A DNA stretch of 64,000 nt from Deinandra increscens subsp. villosa (GCA_039602395.1 JBCNJP010000006.1:56571502-56635501), one strand, 5' to 3'; counted from the stretch's first letter, positions 1 to 9,564 are shown. Notes: a model not told the origin generated them from the letters alone. Made by a program: numbers and translations.

Positions 1-690
1 GTTGGTAAATTTATCAGTAGACTAATATTTCCGTAACTCCATATATAACATATTGAAGACTCATTGTGATAAAGTCAGCTATCCTAATCTCTTAAAAAAC
101 AGTAACAGTTTTAAGAGGAGCTGCGTTAAATTTTCGATACAAGATTATTATTCATTTAAAACAAGTAGAGGAAACTAAGTCCTTGTATTGAAAACATTCA
201 TGATATGCTTAAGGATCCTATAACTTAAGGTCTATCCTCATAAGTCTTTTCTAAGAGCTCATAATAAAGACGAGGTTTACTAATGACTGATCATGTCATA
301 ATATGAATAACTAATTATTAATTATTCCTCATCAGTTTTGATTTATTTTGTCTCTGAATATGTTATGCATGCCTAAGTGACATATAGACAATTTTACATA
401 TAAATCAACGTTAAGGGCATCAATCTAGTCATTTTGGTCCTTAAGTTCTTATGTTCGTTTTGCGATTGTAGTATGATTAATGGGGGTCTTGAGTTTAGAA
501 TAGCTCAATGACTGTATTTTTCTATTACAGTTTTAAATTCGAAATCTGCTGAGTGTTATTAACTTGGCCAAACTTTAGAAATGCTCATCATAAATGATCA
601 CTCGGACAAGTGGGAGAATGTTGGAAATATACCTACATGAATGTGTCCTTTGGGATCATTTATTAGTAATTGTCAAAATGATATAAAGTC

Positions 691-695
691 ATATA
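691..695. repeat. Target-site duplication of Copia 1, left copy
   Basis: ATATA here is repeated at 5400-5404, immediately outside the two LTRs. Confidence 0.93.
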
Positions 696-857
696 TGAAA
701 GTGTATCAATTTCATTGATTCTCAATGATACAATGTACAATATATAAATACAAAACCTACGCTAGATAGGAAACTAAATCGCTAGAATAAGGAAACAATA
801 CACAGAATAATACACAAATCACAAACCAATAATATCCTAAGATATTATCGGTTAACA
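696..857 (-). repeat. 3' LTR of Copia 1
   Basis: 162 bp, identical by eye to 5238-5399. The gag-pol stop codon (TAA, 852-854) lies inside this LTR. Confidence 0.96.
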
Positions 858-3800
858 GCCCCCCTCAGTTTGAGCGGTGGAATGATGAATGCACAAACTG
901 GAACGAAACCTGAGGAATAGCTGTTTGGGAAGGCCTTTCGTAAATATATCAGCATACTGGTATGCTGCAGGAATGTGTAGAACCTTGACCTCCCCAAGAC
1001 GCACCTTATCACGAACGAAGTGTATATCCATTTCAACGTGCTTGGTTCGTTGGTGCTGAACTGGATTCTCAGACAGGTAGACAGCAGATACATTATCACA
1101 GTAAATCAAAGTAGCCTGTCTAGTTGGAACGTGAAGCTCCAAAAGTAGATTACGAATCCAGCTAGTCTCTGCGACGGCGTTTGCAACGCCACGGTATTCG
1201 GCCTCGGCGCTGGAGCGGGAAATAGTTGGCTGCCGCTTAGAAGACCAGGAAATAAGGTTGCTCCCCATGAAAACACAATAGCCAGAGGTCGACCGACGAG
1301 AGTCCGGACAACCACCCCAATCCGCATCAGAGTACGCAGTCAGTTTAGTAGAGCGAGACGGGGTGAGCTGAATACCGAAATGCAAAGTACCTTTGACATA
1401 ACGCAAAATGCGTTTGAGCAGCTGAAAGTGTGGCTCCCGAGGATCATGCATAAAAAGACAAACCTGTTGTACCGCGTAAGAAATGTCGGGCCGAGTAAAT
1501 GTGAGATATTGCAGAGCACCGGCTAAGCTCCGATATAAAGACCCGTCAGCCACGGGTTCACCGACCGAAGCGCGAAGCTTAGAGCCAACTTCAACAGGAG
1601 TACTAACACTGTTACAATTAAGCATCTTAGCCCGTGAAAGTATATCCAAAGCATATGTAGACTGTGAGAGAAATAGGCCGCCGTTTTTCTGTTCGACTTG
1701 TATCCCCAAAAAATGGTGTAACGACCCTAAGTCAGTCATCTTAAATTCCGAAGACAACGACTTAATAATATCATGCAGAAGTTGTGTGCTAGAAGCAGTG
1801 AGTATTATATCGTCGACGTAGAGTAAAAGGATAGCCATTTGCGAGCCGCGCCGATAAACAAAAAGAGAAGAGTCACTCACACTGCTTTTGAATCCACATC
1901 GAGTAATAAATCCTGCAAATCGGTGGTACCAAGCGCGTGGCGCTTGTTTGAGGCCATAGAGCGACTTATTTAACTTGCACACAAATTTCGGATTTCGAGA
2001 ATCAGTGAAGCCCGGGGGTTGGAACATATAAACCGTCTCTTTCAAATCCCCGTGAAGAAACGCGTTCTTAACGTCAAGTTGATGAATCGGCCATGAGCGG
2101 GATACGGCAAGACTTAGAACCGTTCGTATGGTAGCTGGCTTCACAACCGGGCTGAAAGTCTCTTCACAATCTATTCCCACAGTCTGACTTTTACCATTAA
2201 CAACCAGACGGGCTTTGTAACGTTCTAACGCCCCATCAGAATGAAACTTATGCTTAAAGAGCCACATACATCGAACCACGGGAACGTTATCAGGCCTAGG
2301 GACTAATTCCCAAGTATTATTTGCCAATAGAGCTTCATATTCGTTTAGCATGGCATTTTTCCAGTTAGGATCGGTAAGGGCGGCGAGGTGGGATTTAGGT
2401 AACGGGGAAACGGGTGGCGTGGTCTGGGTGTGGAGGTTGAGCGGAGCACGAGGTTTTAAGGACCCGGTGGCGGTACGGGTGACCATGTGGTGGGTGCGAG
2501 TAGGTGGAGGTGGCGGTGGGGACGGCTGAGTAGGGACAGTGGAAGGTGTCGAATTTGGTAAAGGGGTGTGAGGGACGGGTTGAGCGACAGGAGGAGGGGT
2601 CTGGGCTTGGTTTGGAGTGGGTTGGTTGTGTGGAGTGTGGGTTGGGCTCGGAGTGGGTGATTGGGCCGGGGGCGGAGTAGGTGATTGGGCCGGGGATGTG
2701 GGGGGAGTGTTGGGCTGAGGGGGGTTTTGTGGAGGAGGGAAGTTTGTAGTGGGAGGGACGGACAGAAGAGGTGAGGGTGGGTCGAGAAAGGAGTGATCGG
2801 GTGGAGGGTGGCGGGGGTTGGCGAAGGGGAATAGAGCCTCGTTAAAGGTAACGTGGCGGGAAAAGATGGTTTTGCCTGAGGCGATGTCGAGACACCGATA
2901 TCCGCGGGAATGAGAAGGATAGCCGAGAAAGACACACAAGGTGGAGCGCGTGTCGAGCTTGTGGGAGCGAGTGGCGGTGGTGTTGGGGTAACACGCACAA
3001 CCGAAGACCCGAAGGTGGTCGTAGGACGGATGGCGGTGGTATAGAATGGAGGTAGGGGTTAAGTGATGATGAAGTTTGGTAGGAAGAATATTGTGAAGGT
3101 ATGAGGCGGTGTGAAGGGCCTCAACCCAAAAGGTGTTAGGAAGAGACGCATGCGTGAGAAGGGTAAACATTATTTCGTTTAAGCGACGAATCATGCGCTC
3201 GGATTTGCCATTCTGTTGCGACGTATGGGGACACGAGAACCGAAGGTGAATACCATTTTGTGTGGCAAAATTTTTAAAATTATGATTATCAAATTCACCA
3301 CCATTGTCACATTGAAAGGATTGAATTTTAAGGTGAAATTGAGTATTGATATATGTATGAAAGGCACAAAATTTACTGAAAGTTTCAGATTTAAACTTAA
3401 GGGGATAAACCCAAGTGTATTGGGTGAAGTCATCGATGAGTACCATATAGTATTTATACCCGTTATGACTCATTATTGGGGATGTCCATAGATCACAATG
3501 AATAATGCTAAAAGGTTTGAAAGTGCGAGTAATGGAATCCGAAAAAGGCAAACGTTTATGTTTTGATAATTGACAAGAGTGGCAAATATTATTCAAACTA
3601 TTTTTATTACAAGAAATGAAATTACGAGAACGTAAAAAATCTAAGATAGTGTGTCCCGGATGGCCGAGACGATAGTGCCAGAAACTGGTGTCTCTGGTGG
3701 AGGAGAAGCAAGCGGTTGCGGAAGCATTGGTGGAAAGCGGGTAAAGTGAGCTGGAGCTGTTATGGCGACTGAGGATCGTACCATCCTTGAAATCCTTCAC

Positions 3801-5165
3801 AGAAAATCCAAAGGGGTCAAATTCAATGGATGTATAATTGTCAATGTTAAATTGTCGGACAGAAATAAGATTTTTGACGATGTTAGGATTAAACAAAACA
3901 TTTTTAAGGTGGAGTGGTTTGGAAGTGTTGGGAAGGGTGGTGTGTCCCGATCCAAGAACTGGAACTTTATTGCCATTACCTACAAATATTGACGCTATTG
4001 GTGAATACGAGGAAAAATTAGTTAATGTACCTTGATCATAAGTCACGTGGTTGGAAGCCCCGGTATCCATGTGCCAAGAATTTTCCTCCTGTTGTAAATT
4101 CATCCCCTGAAAAGTATCCGCCAATTGCGTTGGTTCAAGCGGGTCACAATCGGCTATGTTAACTTGAGCAGTGGAGGGTGACGGGTTGGTTTGGGAGGAT
4201 GAGGGAGGCGGAGGCATCCAAGGAGCCCAACCGCCTTGGGTTGGATAGGGGCAGGGGGGAGGAGCCCAATAAGGAGAGGGGGCCCAATAGGGAAAGTTGG
4301 GCTGTGGTGGCGGGTAGGCAGAGCTACGGCCCGAAGACCGGTTGGACGGGCTTTGGCGGGTAGAGGAGTTGGGCCGGGTATTGTTGCGAGGTGGGTTACT
4401 GCTGCGAGGCTGGTTCGATCGACGGGGCTGATTGGGGCCAGGCCCGGTGTTGCGCCGGTTTGAGGGTTCACGGGCAACATGAGGCTCGTCGGTGGTGGCG
4501 GCCAGGATAGGGGCAGATGGTGTGGGAGCAAGGTGGTCCCTGGCTTGTTGGCGTTGCATCTCGAGGTGTAATTGGTTGCAAGCAGTTTCCCATGAGGGAA
4601 GGGTTTGATTTAAATACGACGCTACCCCATCGTACTCTGGCGGCAACCCGCGGACCAAAAGCAGAACCCGTCGCTGCTCGGAGACGGGACAGTCAACAGC
4701 ATCAAGTTGATCGGCGAGGTCTTTAAGGCGCTGACAGTACGCTTCCAGTGACGGAAACGCTTTGAGACTGATGTTGCTTAGTTCATAATCCAGCGCGGCG
4801 GCACGAGACCCTTTATTGTTGAGAAAAATAGTTTCAATCTTCTTCCAAACCTTAAGAGCAGTGGTTGGAATCTCAACAATACGAACCAAAAGTTCGTCTG
4901 AAACGGAGCCATAAATCCATTGCACCACAATGGAGTCGATTTTCTTCCACTCGGCAAAATCGGCGCTGCCTTCTGCAGGAGGAGCGGTACCATCGATGTG
5001 CGACAAGACATCGTAGGACATGGCGTTGATTTGAAAAAGCTTCACCCACGTATGGTAGGTGACTTTCACGCCATCAAGGGTTCGAACCTTGTGTAGAATA
5101 TTGGTGAGGGTGTATGCCGGGTGGAGGTTGGCGGCTTTGGGAGGAGGAGGAGTTTTGTCCGACAT
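852..5165 (-). CDS. Copia gag-pol polyprotein (Copia 1)
   Basis: One frame of about 1437 residues encodes all enzymes needed for reverse transcription and integration. I chose the ATG at 5165 (MSDKTPPPP) because the upstream in-frame part runs into the LTR. Order: Gag with a UBN2-type capsid region, then a Pro/Ser/Asn/Arg-rich tail without a CCHC knuckle; aspartic protease DTGA near residue 367; integrase HHCC zinc site near 500-530 and DDE core (D in HCDLWTS, D in QCDNGGEF, E in NGKSERM); a long Pro/Thr-rich linker; reverse transcriptase with LDVKNAFLHG and the YVDD active site; RNase H with SDADWGG and SSAEAEY. The frame crosses the polypurine tract and stops within the 3' LTR. No frameshift is seen. 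Confidence 0.96.
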   Translation of the reverse strand: MSDKTPPPPKAANLHPAYTLTNILHKVRTLDGVKVTYHTWVKLFQINAMSYDVLSHIDGTAPPAEGSADFAEWKKIDSIVVQWIYGSVSDELLVRIVEIPTTALKVWKKIETIFLNNKGSRAAALDYELSNISLKAFPSLEAYCQRLKDLADQLDAVDCPVSEQRRVLLLVRGLPPEYDGVASYLNQTLPSWETACNQLHLEMQRQQARDHLAPTPSAPILAATTDEPHVAREPSNRRNTGPGPNQPRRSNQPRSSNPPRNNTRPNSSTRQSPSNRSSGRSSAYPPPQPNFPYWAPSPYWAPPPCPYPTQGGWAPWMPPPPSSSQTNPSPSTAQVNIADCDPLEPTQLADTFQGMNLQQEENSWHMDTGASNHVTYDQGTLTNFSSYSPIASIFVGNGNKVPVLGSGHTTLPNTSKPLHLKNVLFNPNIVKNLISVRQFNIDNYTSIEFDPFGFSVKDFKDGTILSRHNSSSSLYPLSTNASATACFSSTRDTSFWHYRLGHPGHTILDFLRSRNFISCNKNSLNNICHSCQLSKHKRLPFSDSITRTFKPFSIIHCDLWTSPIMSHNGYKYYMVLIDDFTQYTWVYPLKFKSETFSKFCAFHTYINTQFHLKIQSFQCDNGGEFDNHNFKNFATQNGIHLRFSCPHTSQQNGKSERMIRRLNEIMFTLLTHASLPNTFWVEALHTASYLHNILPTKLHHHLTPTSILYHRHPSYDHLRVFGCACYPNTTATRSHKLDTRSTLCVFLGYPSHSRGYRCLDIASGKTIFSRHVTFNEALFPFANPRHPPPDHSFLDPPSPLLSVPPTTNFPPPQNPPQPNTPPTSPAQSPTPPPAQSPTPSPTHTPHNQPTPNQAQTPPPVAQPVPHTPLPNSTPSTVPTQPSPPPPPPTRTHHMVTRTATGSLKPRAPLNLHTQTTPPVSPLPKSHLAALTDPNWKNAMLNEYEALLANNTWELVPRPDNVPVVRCMWLFKHKFHSDGALERYKARLVVNGKSQTVGIDCEETFSPVVKPATIRTVLSLAVSRSWPIHQLDVKNAFLHGDLKETVYMFQPPGFTDSRNPKFVCKLNKSLYGLKQAPRAWYHRFAGFITRCGFKSSVSDSSLFVYRRGSQMAILLLYVDDIILTASSTQLLHDIIKSLSSEFKMTDLGSLHHFLGIQVEQKNGGLFLSQSTYALDILSRAKMLNCNSVSTPVEVGSKLRASVGEPVADGSLYRSLAGALQYLTFTRPDISYAVQQVCLFMHDPREPHFQLLKRILRYVKGTLHFGIQLTPSRSTKLTAYSDADWGGCPDSRRSTSGYCVFMGSNLISWSSKRQPTISRSSAEAEYRGVANAVAETSWIRNLLLELHVPTRQATLIYCDNVSAVYLSENPVQHQRTKHVEMDIHFVRDKVRLGEVKVLHIPAAYQYADIFTKGLPKQLFLRFRSSLCIHHSTAQTEGGC
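858..869 (-). promoter_or_regulatory. Polypurine tract of Copia 1
   Basis: Minus strand ACTGAGGGGGGC directly abuts the 3' LTR. It is the expected plus-strand primer and also codes for the last residues of the polyprotein. Confidence 0.85.
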
Positions 5166-5225
5166 CGTGATGACGGAGGGAGGGGATCCGCAAGGATGGG
5201 GAAACCGGTTAGGGTTTAGAGGAGG

Positions 5226-5237
5226 AGGATGATACCA
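5226..5237 (-). promoter_or_regulatory. Primer-binding site of Copia 1
   Basis: Minus-strand TGGTATCATCCT begins at the first base after the 5' LTR. Its first eight bases match the initiator-Met-tRNA 3' end complement common in plant LTR elements. Confidence 0.85.
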
Positions 5238-5399
5238 TGAAAGTGTATCAATTTCATTGATTCTCAATGATACAATGTACAATATATAAATACAAAACCT
5301 ACGCTAGATAGGAAACTAAATCGCTAGAATAAGGAAACAATACACAGAATAATACACAAATCACAAACCAATAATATCCTAAGATATTATCGGTTAACA
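5238..5399 (-). repeat. 5' LTR of Copia 1
   Basis: 162-bp partner of 696-857. A TATA-rich stretch (complement of tacaatatataaatac) is the likely core promoter for the element. Confidence 0.95.
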
Positions 5400-5404
5400 A
5401 TATA
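5400..5404. repeat. Target-site duplication of Copia 1, right copy
   Basis: ATATA matches 691-695 and abuts the CA end of the right LTR. Confidence 0.93.
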
Positions 5405-5839
5405 AAGTCCTTATTTATGTATGACATAAAGTCCTTATTAATATAGTCATTATTTGATGGGAATAATGACATAATATGAAAGGTCTCTTGCCCTTTGATG
5501 TCTTATAAATATATGACTAGAGAACATAAACAACACCACTACATACACTATTCTCTCTAGTCACAAAATCCATCAATTGAAGACATCTAAAGGGAAGAGG
5601 AACATCATGGCTATGGCATCATCATCGTCGTCTATAATCTCAATCCCTACCGGTATGTCCTCACCTTATATGTTTTTATGTATTACTTGATTGAATTGAT
5701 CAACATGATGATCTGTAACAGTTTTGGGTGTTCATTTTGCTCATTTTACTCTAAGTGTGTTTATAGTGATCGACAAAACATGTGTGCTAAAGAACTTGAA
5801 GAAGCAAATAAAAAAAACTAGAAGGATTAAAACACACAC

Positions 5840-6679
5840 CTCGATGTATTGTAAGTCAGTTGTAATAGGGGATCGTTTGAGATTTCTCGTATTGTATGCC
5901 TCAAGTACTTTATTGTACTTTGGAATAGGCTTGTTGTTAAAAATGGCCTTTCCAATGGCACCTGGATATAGGAGAGCCTTAACCACCCCTGATGGAATCA
6001 CTTCACTTGCAATCAACTGTGAAGACGTTAGCTCCATTGGTGTTGTGCACGTACCAATTCTACATGGGAATCTGCATAAAATTACAATAAAATCACATCA
6101 ATATTCATTTCATATTTCAGCGTTTGAACATAAATACAAAAGCTCATCATTTATCCCAAAGAAAAACAAAAGCTTTATAGAGACAATTTAAAAGCACAGA
6201 TGATAGAATATATCATATATGTGACTACATTATCATGCAACAATTTTATTTATCTATCCACAATCAACAATCGAGAGCCTCTTCTCCTTCCGTATTCTTC
6301 ATCGTAGAAAAAAAAACCTAAATCCGCTCTGAATATCAACCAGAAGAATCAGTTTTCATTTTATGTCCACATAAACTAGTAATTAAGAGCTGAACCGCCG
6401 AAATGATTGTTAATATACTGCAAAAAGCTTCATGCAATACCTCGATTCACCATAAAAAGATGAAAACTAGGTCAAATCCGATCCTCCGACTAACGATTTT
6501 CGATGAACAAGTTGCAAATGTAACTGTCATTTGTCAACTAATGAATTAAAATTTTAAAAAAAAAAAGCTGGAATAAAGTGGTACCTGAAAAGAGGAATTT
6601 GAAAGAAGATGAAGAAAAAGAAGATTCTGGAAGCAGTGAAAGAAATGATTGTTGCCCACAGCTTCGCTTTTGAAGCCAT
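5840..6679 (-). CDS. Uncharacterised plant membrane protein, copy A (exons 1-2; exon 3 outside window)
   Basis: I do not recognise a function. Exon 1 is 6679-6585, starting ATG (MASKAKLWATIISF) and ending in a GT donor; exon 2 is 6071-5840, after a TGCAG acceptor and before a GT donor. Both are open and join in phase for 109 codons, with a hydrophobic aromatic-rich segment at residues 7-31 and a conserved-looking PMELTSSQLIASE block. The paralogue at 53.6-60.8 kb shows that a third exon of 93 codons with several membrane spans should follow. Here intron 2 is entered at 5705 by an old LTR element, so exon 3, if present, lies left of the window. A is undamaged where visible, whereas B has a stop, so A may be the working copy. 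Whether splicing survives the long intron is unknown. Confidence 0.72.
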
Positions 6680-6729
6680 TGCGGATTTCGTACGGTCGTT
6701 TTTGTTTTTCCTTTTTTACTTTATTATTA

Positions 6730-6933
6730 GGAAAATTGGAATTAAATAATCCAAGTTATTGGGTATTGGCGGATAATAATCCCAGTTCCAATATTGGCTA
6801 ACAATAATCCTAGTTATTTGGGTGTTGGAAATAGCTGGTCCCCGTCTATTTTTTTTAACGACGTTAACGAAAGCTGATGTGGCGATGACGTGTAATGACT
6901 TTTTAAACACCATATCCTACGTGGAATACATGT
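6730..6933 (+). repeat. Left terminal inverted repeat of the MULE
   Basis: Near-perfect inverted match to 9083-9285. It is GC-poor at the tip with a central stretch (GACGTTAACGAAAGC) that may bind transposase; this last point is inference. Confidence 0.92.
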
Positions 6934-7072
6934 GTACATTACCGTTTTAAAAATAGAGCCCTACGTTCCCAATAAAAACCCTAAATCCCCAATTCCACAT
7001 ACACACGGTTCTTCTTGAAGCAATATTTCAAAATCGAAGAGCATCTGCTGCAAGGTAGTACCTTAAACCACA

Positions 7073-7561
7073 ATGTCTGCTTCTTCTTCATCCCCAAACC
7101 CTAATTCTATCATTAATCGGAAGATTTTGCGTCTTGATTTCAATGGGAACCTTTGTTGCTACCATGACATTCCTGCTGTTAAACGAACTGCTGGTGCCGA
7201 TACTTCAAGACCAGGGCAACAATTCTTTGGTTGCGCCCTTTGGCCGGTAAGTACTGGATACTTGAAAATTAAACATTTTTTTTATCAATTGCTAACATAA
7301 ACACCATCTCTGTTGATGATTTAGGATGTTAACTGCTCGTTTTTTGTTTGGAAACACAAAGTGGACAATGCTTTGAACTATGGAGAGTCAATGAGGAATG
7401 AGGCCTTACAGTTGAAGCTATCAAGGTCCGAGTTTGAAAAATTGAAGCTGCAGGAAGAAATTAAGGGTCTTAAAACTGAGATGGAAAAGTCAAAAACAGC
7501 AATGAGAAAGTATCTGATTGTAATGGTGTTTGTTTTAGGTGTGTTTTGGCTTTGGCATTGA
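7073..7561 (+). CDS. GRF-type zinc finger, coiled-coil, membrane-anchored small protein
   Basis: Two exons, 7073-7246 and 7325-7561 (donor GTAAGT, acceptor TTTAG), give 136 residues. Residues about 21-68 fit a GRF zinc finger: paired Cys near the start, the core PGQQFFGC, then NCSFFVW. GRF domains bind single-stranded nucleic acid in known family members. Residues about 78-115 are a charged heptad-like coiled coil (SRSEFEKLKLQEEIKGLK), and the last about 20 are a hydrophobic anchor (YLIVMVFVLGVFWLWH). The gene lies entirely inside the MULE and reads inward from the left TIR, which probably supplies its promoter. Small GRF proteins of this type are common in plant genomes; a role in transposition is inference from position only. 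Confidence 0.72.
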
Positions 7562-7730
7562 ATGGAATAGTCAGTGAATGTCAAGTTAATTGTATTTGTG
7601 TTCAAATGTATTTGATCCAATGTAATGGCAACATTTAGGTAATCTAATGGAATTGGCAAATATGCCTGTTATGACTGTTTGTTATGACTGTTTACAAATG
7701 ACCTAAATGACCAAAATTTCCAAATGAGCG

Positions 7731-7812
7731 AAATGACCCAAATGAACCTGTTATGCATGGCCAAATGACCCAAATGAACCTGTTATGCATGCCCAAATGA
7801 CCCAAATGAACC
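7731..7812. repeat. Tandem repeat, about 32-bp unit, 2.5 copies
   Basis: The unit beginning AAATGACCCAAATGAACC recurs at 7731, 7763 and 7795. It lies between the convergent ORFs of the MULE, with further degenerate AAATGACC motifs on both sides (about 7690-7850). Confidence 0.85.
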
Positions 7813-8102
7813 TAAAATTACCAATATGACCAATAATGACCAAAAACACCATCCATTTGAACCTGCTGTTATACAGTTATGATAGGAATCTCCCAAATGA
7901 CAATATAAGTGCAGTAATGACAGAATTACCCATGTGTGCAACATGACAGTTTTCACAGTAATTATACAAACTACTAAATTCATAGTATTTAATCCAACAC
8001 ATGTCTTACACACAAAATACTTAAAGAAAACATGATTAAGCCACATCAGTCTAGAATCCACATCAGTCTAGAATCCAAAATACATAAAGAAAATGAACAT
8101 GA

Positions 8103-8894
8103 TTAAGCAACATCAGTTATGGTTGATTGTTGGGTACTTTGTGAAGACTGTGGTGTCTTCCTTGGTCTCCCCCTCTTCTTCTTTGGTTGACTTGTCTCAG
8201 GTGTTTCAGGATCCTTCCCTTTCCCCTTGTTTGGACATGTAGTTCTGTTATGTGAAGTACTCTTGCAAATGCTACATTTTTTCACTTGACCATGCCTGCT
8301 AAGTTTTCCAGCCTTCTTAGGGTCTTCATGTGGATCTCTTCTTCTTTTTTTCTTTGGCCTCCCAGGTGCTGATTTAATTGGTGGTGGGTCTAATGGCATA
8401 TCAACCTTGGGCCAGTACTTCTCTGATGCCATTGGTGGAATGGTGTAGTTATATGCCTTCATATACATCTCCTTTGTATATGAATGATCTACATACTGCT
8501 CCACATTCTTCTGTTGCAATGCTGCAACTGCACAAACATGATAGCATGGGATACCTGTGAGGTCCCATTGCCTACATGTACAAGTTCTTTTTTCCAGATC
8601 CACAACAACCTGATGGTATCCATTCACCTGATACAATGTTTCACTTGATGGTAGTACCTCACACTTCAATTCCATTAACCCATTTCTTATGGTTTTACCA
8701 GGGAGCACATAATATAAAACAAAGTTTACCTTATCATAGCCACAATATTGTAGTACAATATCTTGAATCTGAAAGTAGGATAATTTGTCCATGTCAATCT
8801 CAAAGCTTAGTGTCCCTCCACTCAAGTACTCCAATGTTTTTGTTTCTTTGAACCTGCCGCCGTACCAAATCTTCACCTTCACTTTTCCAGCCAT
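8103..8894 (-). pseudogene. mudrA-type MULE transposase with the catalytic domain deleted
   Basis: This is a 263-residue open frame. Residues 1-77 resemble the N-terminal domain of plant MuDR transposases (KVKIWYGGRF, then a SYFQIQDIV-like stretch). Residues about 78-125 jump straight to the SWIM zinc finger (CTCRQWDLTGIPCYHVC), so the several hundred residues of DDE transposase normally between them are missing. The tail has basic GRP hooks (180-186 and 240-246) and a CCHC knuckle CX2CX4HX4C at 207-220. The frame remains open through the deletion, so a DNA-binding but non-cutting protein could be made. It starts just inside the right TIR. Internal deletion is the usual route to non-autonomous MULEs. 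Confidence 0.88.
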
Positions 8895-9082
8895 TGAATC
8901 TGTTCAGAAACACAAAATCAATCACATTCACTGATTTGGGGTGCAAAAGAAAGGTGCGTCGGGTGGAAGATTCACTGATTTGGGAGAAGAAGGTGCGCCG
9001 GGTGGAAGATTTGGGGAAGAATGGACTGTTAGGTTAAAAAAAGTGATTTCATCGACTTTATCTTCTATTTTTATTTTTATGA

Positions 9083-9285
9083 CATGTATTCCACGTAGGA
9101 TATGGTGTTTAAAAAGTCATTACACGTCATCGCCACATCAGCTTTCGTTAACGTCGTTAAAAAAAATAGACGGGGACCAGCTATTTCCAACACCCAAATA
9201 ACTGGGATTATTGTAGGCCAATAATGGAACAGGGATTATTATCCGCCAATACCCAATAACTTGGATTATTTAATTCAAATTTTCC
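9083..9285 (-). repeat. Right terminal inverted repeat of the MULE
   Basis: Inverted partner of 6730-6933 with a few scattered mismatches. Confidence 0.92.
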
Positions 9286-9383
9286 TTATTATTATGCACG
9301 ATTTTCCTTTTTTCCACCGGGTTAATGGCCCACAAGAACATCGTGGAGCACAACTATAACCTATATGAAACCGTTTAGGGAGG

Positions 9384-9564
9384 AAGTTATTCACATGAAG
9401 GGGAAAAACCGAAAAAAACCAATAACCAAAATGAATAAAATGATAAACCGACCCAATTAAAAATCCACAGGTATGGTTATGACTTTTTAAAAAGCAAAGT
9501 TTATGGTTAGGTTTTTGTTTATGATAAAAAAAATAAGTGAAAAATTGAATCAAACCAAATAAAC
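9384..9564. other. Unassigned flank
   Basis: Similarity to the region upstream of copy B ends near 9383. Nothing recognisable follows until the inverted-repeat element at 9565. Confidence 0.5.

Larger units (their letters stand above)
696..5399 (-). mobile_element. Complete Ty1/Copia LTR retrotransposon (Copia 1)
   Basis: Two 162-bp LTRs (696-857 and 5238-5399) are identical by eye, start TG and end CA. They are flanked by the 5-bp target duplication ATATA (691-695 and 5400-5404). Read on the minus strand, the 5' LTR is followed at once by TGGTATCATCC, the usual initiator-Met-tRNA primer-binding site, and the 3' LTR is preceded by a polypurine tract (ACTGAGGGGGGC). The single long frame between the LTRs is intact. 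Identical LTRs and an open frame indicate a recent insertion that may still be competent. It sits inside the LTR of an older element. Confidence 0.97.
1..5705 (+). mobile_element. 3' portion of an older LTR retrotransposon, split by a nested Copia element
   Basis: Positions 1-618 look like the non-coding stretch between pol and the 3' LTR; I see no open frame there. A purine tract (AAGTGGGAGAA, about 608-618) precedes TGTTGGAAATAT at 619, the expected polypurine tract and LTR start. The LTR runs 619-695, is interrupted by a younger Copia (696-5399 plus duplicated target), and resumes at 5405. It ends at 5705 in GATCAACA, so the ends are TGTTG/CAACA, a perfect inverted pair; reconstructed length is about 380 bp. 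The right boundary is supported independently: similarity to intron 2 of the paralogous gene at 60 kb resumes exactly at 5706. The 5' half lies left of the window. Superfamily is unproven; Copia is likely from the tract and LTR ends. Confidence 0.72.
6730..9285. mobile_element. Mutator-like transposon (MULE), non-autonomous, with two convergent ORFs
   Basis: Terminal inverted repeats of about 204 bp (6730-6933 and 9083-9285), starting GGAAAATTGG and ending with its complement, are flanked by a perfect 9-bp duplication TTATTATTA (6721-6729 and 9286-9294), the Mutator signature. It holds a plus-strand GRF-finger gene at the left and a minus-strand mudrA-like remnant at the right, converging as mudrA and mudrB do in maize MuDR. 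The transposase lacks its catalytic core, so the element needs a helper. The paralogous region at 53584-53592 has a single copy of the target (TAATAATAA) with no insertion. Confidence 0.95.

Noticed and set aside
2456..2998. 180-residue proline-rich frame within Copia 1
   Set aside because: It is a shifted shadow of the Pro/Ser-rich linker of the same-strand gag-pol frame; low complexity explains its openness.
5724..6191. 155-residue plus-strand frame over copy A
   Set aside because: It is antisense to exon 2 and introns of copy A; the minus strand has the splice sites and the paralogue.
8941..9201. 86-residue plus-strand ORF near the right MULE TIR
   Set aside because: Mostly TIR sequence and a short internal duplication (GGTGCGYCGGGTGGAAGATT); not conserved coding.
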